Origin: Datisca glomerata
Taxonomy: Eukaryota; Streptophyta; Magnoliopsida; Cucurbitales; Datiscaceae
NCBI GenBank assembly: GCA_003255025.1
Contig: QANY01013583.1
Span: 1,853,194-1,917,193, forward strand
Direction: 5' to 3'
Length of the DNA stretch: 64,000 nt
Positions 60,636 to 64,000 of this stretch are shown here, piece after piece. The notes beneath the pieces are model-generated. The model was not told the DNA's origin. It was given only the letters and a program-made list of their open reading frames with translations, and searched no databases. The translations under genes were made by a program, and so were the position numbers. Within the stretch, counting starts at the first letter, position 1, and each line of letters starts with the position of its first letter.

Positions 60636-61109
60636 TTTGGGTTCTTGATTGTGATTGTGGTTCGTATGTATCAATGGATGTTGTGATAATAACATATATT
60701 TTTATATGGTAGATTCAAAGCATGTTTGAAAGTGATTTATGAATGGATCTCGATCGATTGGCTCTAGGTGTTTATTTTCAATTTTAGAATTGATGTACGC
60801 CAAAATTGAGGGCATAAGATTTGATGTAATTTTTTTTTTGAAAAAGTTGTATCTTTAAATTCCATGTAAATCCGTCGTCGCGAGAAAAATCACCGTTCGT
60901 CATCGTTGCCGCCGCCGCTTGCCACAGTGCCACGCCATCACCTGTTGCCCCACGCTGCGGGTGACTGGAATCCTTTGAGGTCAACCTGAACATGCTGAAA
61001 ATCGGCATAAGATGTTGAGTAAAGCTGCTGGCCTGAATAGTGGGTCTGATTCGTAACATTAACTATAGAAGAATGAGGTTCGAGTTGATGAACAAGAAAT
61101 ACATCTCCT

Positions 61110-61385
61110 TCCCCCCCGAGGATGATTATTTAGGTTAAAGAAAATATGAGACGACCTCATTAAAGAGAACATTCAAGGATACATCGTTTCTCTTAGATTT
61201 CACCTCATAACATATATACCCGGACTGAGCATATCCAATAAAGAAATAAGTGGTTCCCTTGGGGACAATGTTTCTCTTAACAACGCAGGAATATGAACAA
61301 AACATGTGCATCCAAATACTCGTAAATGCCTATACGACGGTACTGCGTCAGTAAGAAGTTCGTGAGGAGCCTCTCCAGTTTATTC
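61110..61385 (-). pseudogene. Antisense copia integrase C-terminal fragment
   Basis: On the minus strand, around 61330 down to 61130, one reads FTSIWMHMFCSYS, then VKRNIVPKGTTYFFIGYAQS and GYICYEVKSKRNDVSLNVLF. This is the end of the copia integrase region just before reverse transcriptase (the FIGY...GYKCY-type block). Its orientation is opposite to the surrounding copia element, so it comes from another element inserted or inverted here. Confidence 0.65.
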
Positions 61386-61409
61386 CCTTTCTCTTCCAAA
61401 AAAAAAAGC

Positions 61410-61600
61410 TAAGAAAACTTTAAGATTTTGGAATCTTTAGGATTTAGGAAACCTTGAGTTTTGAAAACTTCAGGGGTTTAGGAAACCTTAAGTTTTTGAA
61501 AACTTTAGGGTTTATGAAACATTGAGGTTTTTGAAACTTTAAGGTTTATGAAACCTTGAGTTTTTAGATATTTTTGGGTTTTGGAAATCTTAGGATTTTG
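61410..61600 (+). repeat. Tandem repeat with AAACCTTGAGTTTTTGAAAACTT unit
   Basis: About five units of 33-38 bp follow one another, each with GGAAACCTTGAG(T)TTT and GAAAACTTTAGGGTTTA words. The unit includes TTTAGGGTTTA, similar to plant telomere repeat sequence (TTTAGGG), but only as single copies. Confidence 0.7.
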
Positions 61601-62744
61601 CCCAATCCAGTCTCTAAATTTATTTAATTCAGTAATTTTTCAACACTAATTAATTTGAATTTATTTTATAAATTATTTTAAAAATAAATCGGTAATTTAT
61701 TTATCCAAGTAAAAATTGTTGGAGAATTAAATTTTAAGTTGAAATTTGAATTTTGAAAATGGGATTGGACTTTTGTGAAGAGTTACAAATTGGTGGGATT
61801 TTTAGATTGAGAAGGAGAAAATTACAAACGTCATGAAGATTAGTATTGAAATTATTATAATATATTTATTATTCTTTTTATAGGTTGTAATTAAAAATAA
61901 GCTATAGAGAGATTAATTTTGAATGGATGATTTAGTATTAATCTCGTATCATCATATAAAATGCTAATAGAAATAGGGATATGCCGATATCAAAATGTCA
62001 TATAGAATGTATATGCATCATTATAGTTTAAATTTATAATGAGTTATAATTTAAATACAATGTGAATTTGATAAAAGTTAAATTTTAAATTGTGATTTAA
62101 ATTTTATAAAAGTTTATAATTTTCAAAACTTGTTTTTTCAAATTTATAAAAAGTCATTTCTTTGAAAAGGTAAAGAAACATCTATTTTTCCAAAAACTAA
62201 GTAGGGGAGTCATTTACATTAAAACGTTCCCAAAGTCCTTAATGTAAACTTGATCGTGGCACGAGAAATGGTTTAGAGCCGTCTTAGTGGCCCTCTCTTC
62301 CGTGGGAGAACTTGAGAATCGTGTCACTTTTAGTCATCAAGTTGCTTGAGAAGTTAAGGCTTGTAAAGAAAGTGGTGAGACGGGACCATTCCTAGACGGA
62401 CTGTTAGTTCACATCAACCTTTAAAGTCGATGCGTTAGTTAAACACTTAGACCGAAGAATATTAGAATTTCTCACAGGAGCTAGTCAATGGGGCCGAGGT
62501 GACCAAAATCATTGGAAATTGGTTAAGCAAGATGTAGTGATATCGTGAGAAGCGTTAACCAAAAGCGAATAGTCTTAATGTGATAGGAGATAGCTTGGGC
62601 ATTGTCCTTAAATGAGACAAGCTATCGTGGTTGATCCTAACGTCATGGAAAAAAGTTTTTTTTATTAGATTTTTTAAATATTTAAGTATTTGCATCATGC
62701 GACATACTTTCATAAATGATTAAGTATTTATTTACATCACTTTA

Positions 62745-63400
62745 TTTATTCTTTTCAAACCTTGTTACTATCCCCACTCTCAACGATCTTAAAAACAAGT
62801 AAACTTACTAGTAAAAATGATGTGGATTGGAAACATAATATTGATATCATGTTGACGGTAAAAAAGTACAAGTTCGTGCTCACCACCACTTACCCCCTTG
62901 AACCTATTGTTGAATCGACTAAATAGGAAAATGATGCATATGCTTGGCATCAATTAGCAATGTGTTGCAACAACGACATGAGAACATGGAAACTATCATT
63001 GATATGATGTTGAACATCACCGTAATATTCGGGGATCAGGGTCGTCGAGCCAAACAGGCAGCTGTGTGAAACTTCATGAATTATCAGAGGAAACCGGTAA
63101 CTCCTGCGAGACAACATATGATGACGATCATTAGTTATCTGAATGAGATAGAGATTATGAGAGTTGAGGTAGATGGTGAGACTCAAGTTTATATGATCCT
63201 CGAGACCCTGTCAAATACTTTTAAGAACTTCAGACTTAATTATTTGATGAATAAGTTGAGGTACTCACTTTCAGAACTTATGAAGGAGTTCTGGAACTTA
63301 TGAAAGAGTTGCAAAGCTATTAAGACCTTGTTTCTGAAGGGCAAGGGGAACATTGGAGAGGCAAACTTTACTGAAAGCAAGCATTCCACATATGGCACCA
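62745..63400 (+). pseudogene. Copia gag relic (UBN2 type)
   Basis: In changing frames one reads ISNVLQQRHENMETIIDMM, then FGDQGRRAKQAAV, and in the frame at 63076-63300 MMTIISYLNEIEIMRVEVDG, ETQVYMILETLSNTFKNFRL and NYLMNKLRYSLSELMKEF. This is the capsid-like Gag of Ty1/copia elements. Stops before 63076 and after 63300, and loss of a recognisable zinc knuckle, show that it is dead. Confidence 0.85.
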
Positions 63401-63469
63401 AAAAGAAACACAAGAGAGTCTGAAGAAATCTAAAAAAGTAAAACTCGAAAGCAGAAGGCTTGATGAGGG

Positions 63470-63960
63470 TGAGTTCAACTTCCGTTGGGGGAACGGAGCA
63501 CTAGTATCGGCTATATTAGTTGAAATTTTTAAATTGTCATTTGATAACAATTTTTTGGTTTTACGAGATGTTTATTATATCTTAGTTTTTGGGAAAAACC
63601 TTGTTTCAGTATTTATTTTAATTGAGCAATGATTCACTATAAATTCCATTGAAAAATATATTAGTATTTTTAAAAATGATTGCTTAACTACTATTACACG
63701 GTTGATGAATAACTTATTATATGTAACATCAATAGTTTTAATGATATGTGACACATAAGTAAATACTGATTTATAAATGTATAGTAAAAGGTTGAAGTCG
63801 AACTCAATCGATCTAACCTACTTGTGGCACTTACGTCTTGGCCATATTAGCCTAGACAAGATTAAGATACTTACAAAGATGGTACATTACAAACTTTAAG
63901 TGGGAGATCACTACCCACATGCGAATCCTGCATGGAAGATAAAATGACAAAGAGACCCTT
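63470..63960 (+). pseudogene. Copia protease and GAG-pre-integrase relic
   Basis: After gag, the region at 63500-63620 contains LSFDNNFLVLRDVYYIL and the FGKNLVSVFILIEQ strand typical of the end of the copia protease. At 63822-63950 LWHLRLGHISLDKIKIL is the GAG-pre-integrase signature, with stops soon after. The element continues beyond the window. In intact elements these domains process and integrate the element DNA. Confidence 0.75.
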
Positions 63961-64000
63961 TTCAGCAGTTTCGTCAAATATAAAAGATATTTTTTTATTT

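Larger units (their letters stand above)
60640..62740. other. Copia leader with inserted or rearranged DNA
   Basis: A GC-rich CGCCGCCGCTTGCC stretch at about 60900-60950 is typical of copia leaders. The rest is mixed: an antisense copia integrase fragment (61110-61380), a tandem repeat (61410-61600), AT-rich DNA (61600-62160) and a stretch at 62180-62640 that looks like degraded LTR-type sequence. No gene is supported. Confidence 0.45.

Overview
The window is nuclear DNA of a flowering plant, probably a eudicot. It has intron-rich genes with GT-AG splice sites, a plant-type beta-tubulin and GASA peptide, AT-rich spacers, LTR retrotransposons, hAT elements, plastid-derived DNA and endogenous pararetrovirus remains. 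The species cannot be named from the sequence. There are 19 N at 28981-28999 and single Ns near 54227 and 56274.

Six host protein genes can be spliced end to end by eye. They are a GASA/snakin peptide (3730-4242, minus), an ERD2-like seven-membrane-span protein (14710-18004, minus), a coiled-coil protein of unknown function (19617-21579, plus), a nuclear-looking protein with EAR/DLN repression motifs (23474-24846, plus), beta-tubulin (27732-30361, minus) and the BRE/BRCC45 scaffold of BRCC36 deubiquitinase complexes (49782-53766, minus). A box C/D snoRNA gene (about 26411-26505, plus) sits behind a Site II, telo-box and TATA promoter. Its guide can pair with 25S rRNA. An LRR gene relic lies at 11713-12498.

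Layout. 1-2.1 kb: tandem palindromes and a chimeric plastid insertion (ycf2-like joined to psaA). 2.1-3.0 kb: DUF4283/LINE-type relic. 3.7-4.6 kb: GASA gene with a SINE-like tRNA-derived segment upstream. 5.3-9.6 kb: a modular repeat block in which a conserved head recurs, followed each time by a different minisatellite, broken by a hAT MITE. 10.2-12.5 kb: Ty3/gypsy relic next to the LRR relic. 12.7-13.4 kb: MITE carrying a GGTC-rich minisatellite. 14.7-30.5 kb: the gene-rich core. 30.9-44.9 kb: two decayed caulimovirid (florendovirus-like) copies separated by duplicated viral promoter/leader DNA. 45.2-49.0 kb: hAT elements including a broken transposase. 49.8-53.8 kb: BRE. 54-58.7 kb: AT-rich element copies, a further hAT insertion and a 42-bp minisatellite. 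58.7-64 kb: a decayed Ty1/copia element that runs off the window.

The host genes do not form an operon or an obvious pathway; they are independent housekeeping or signalling genes. The mobile and viral DNA is broken everywhere it was read, so no autonomous element is present. I did not find a convincing new defence or biosynthetic system. The observations most worth follow-up are the modular head-plus-minisatellite block, the snoRNA gene with its predicted target, the duplicated pararetroviral promoter with the conserved second ORF, and the ycf2-psaA chimera.
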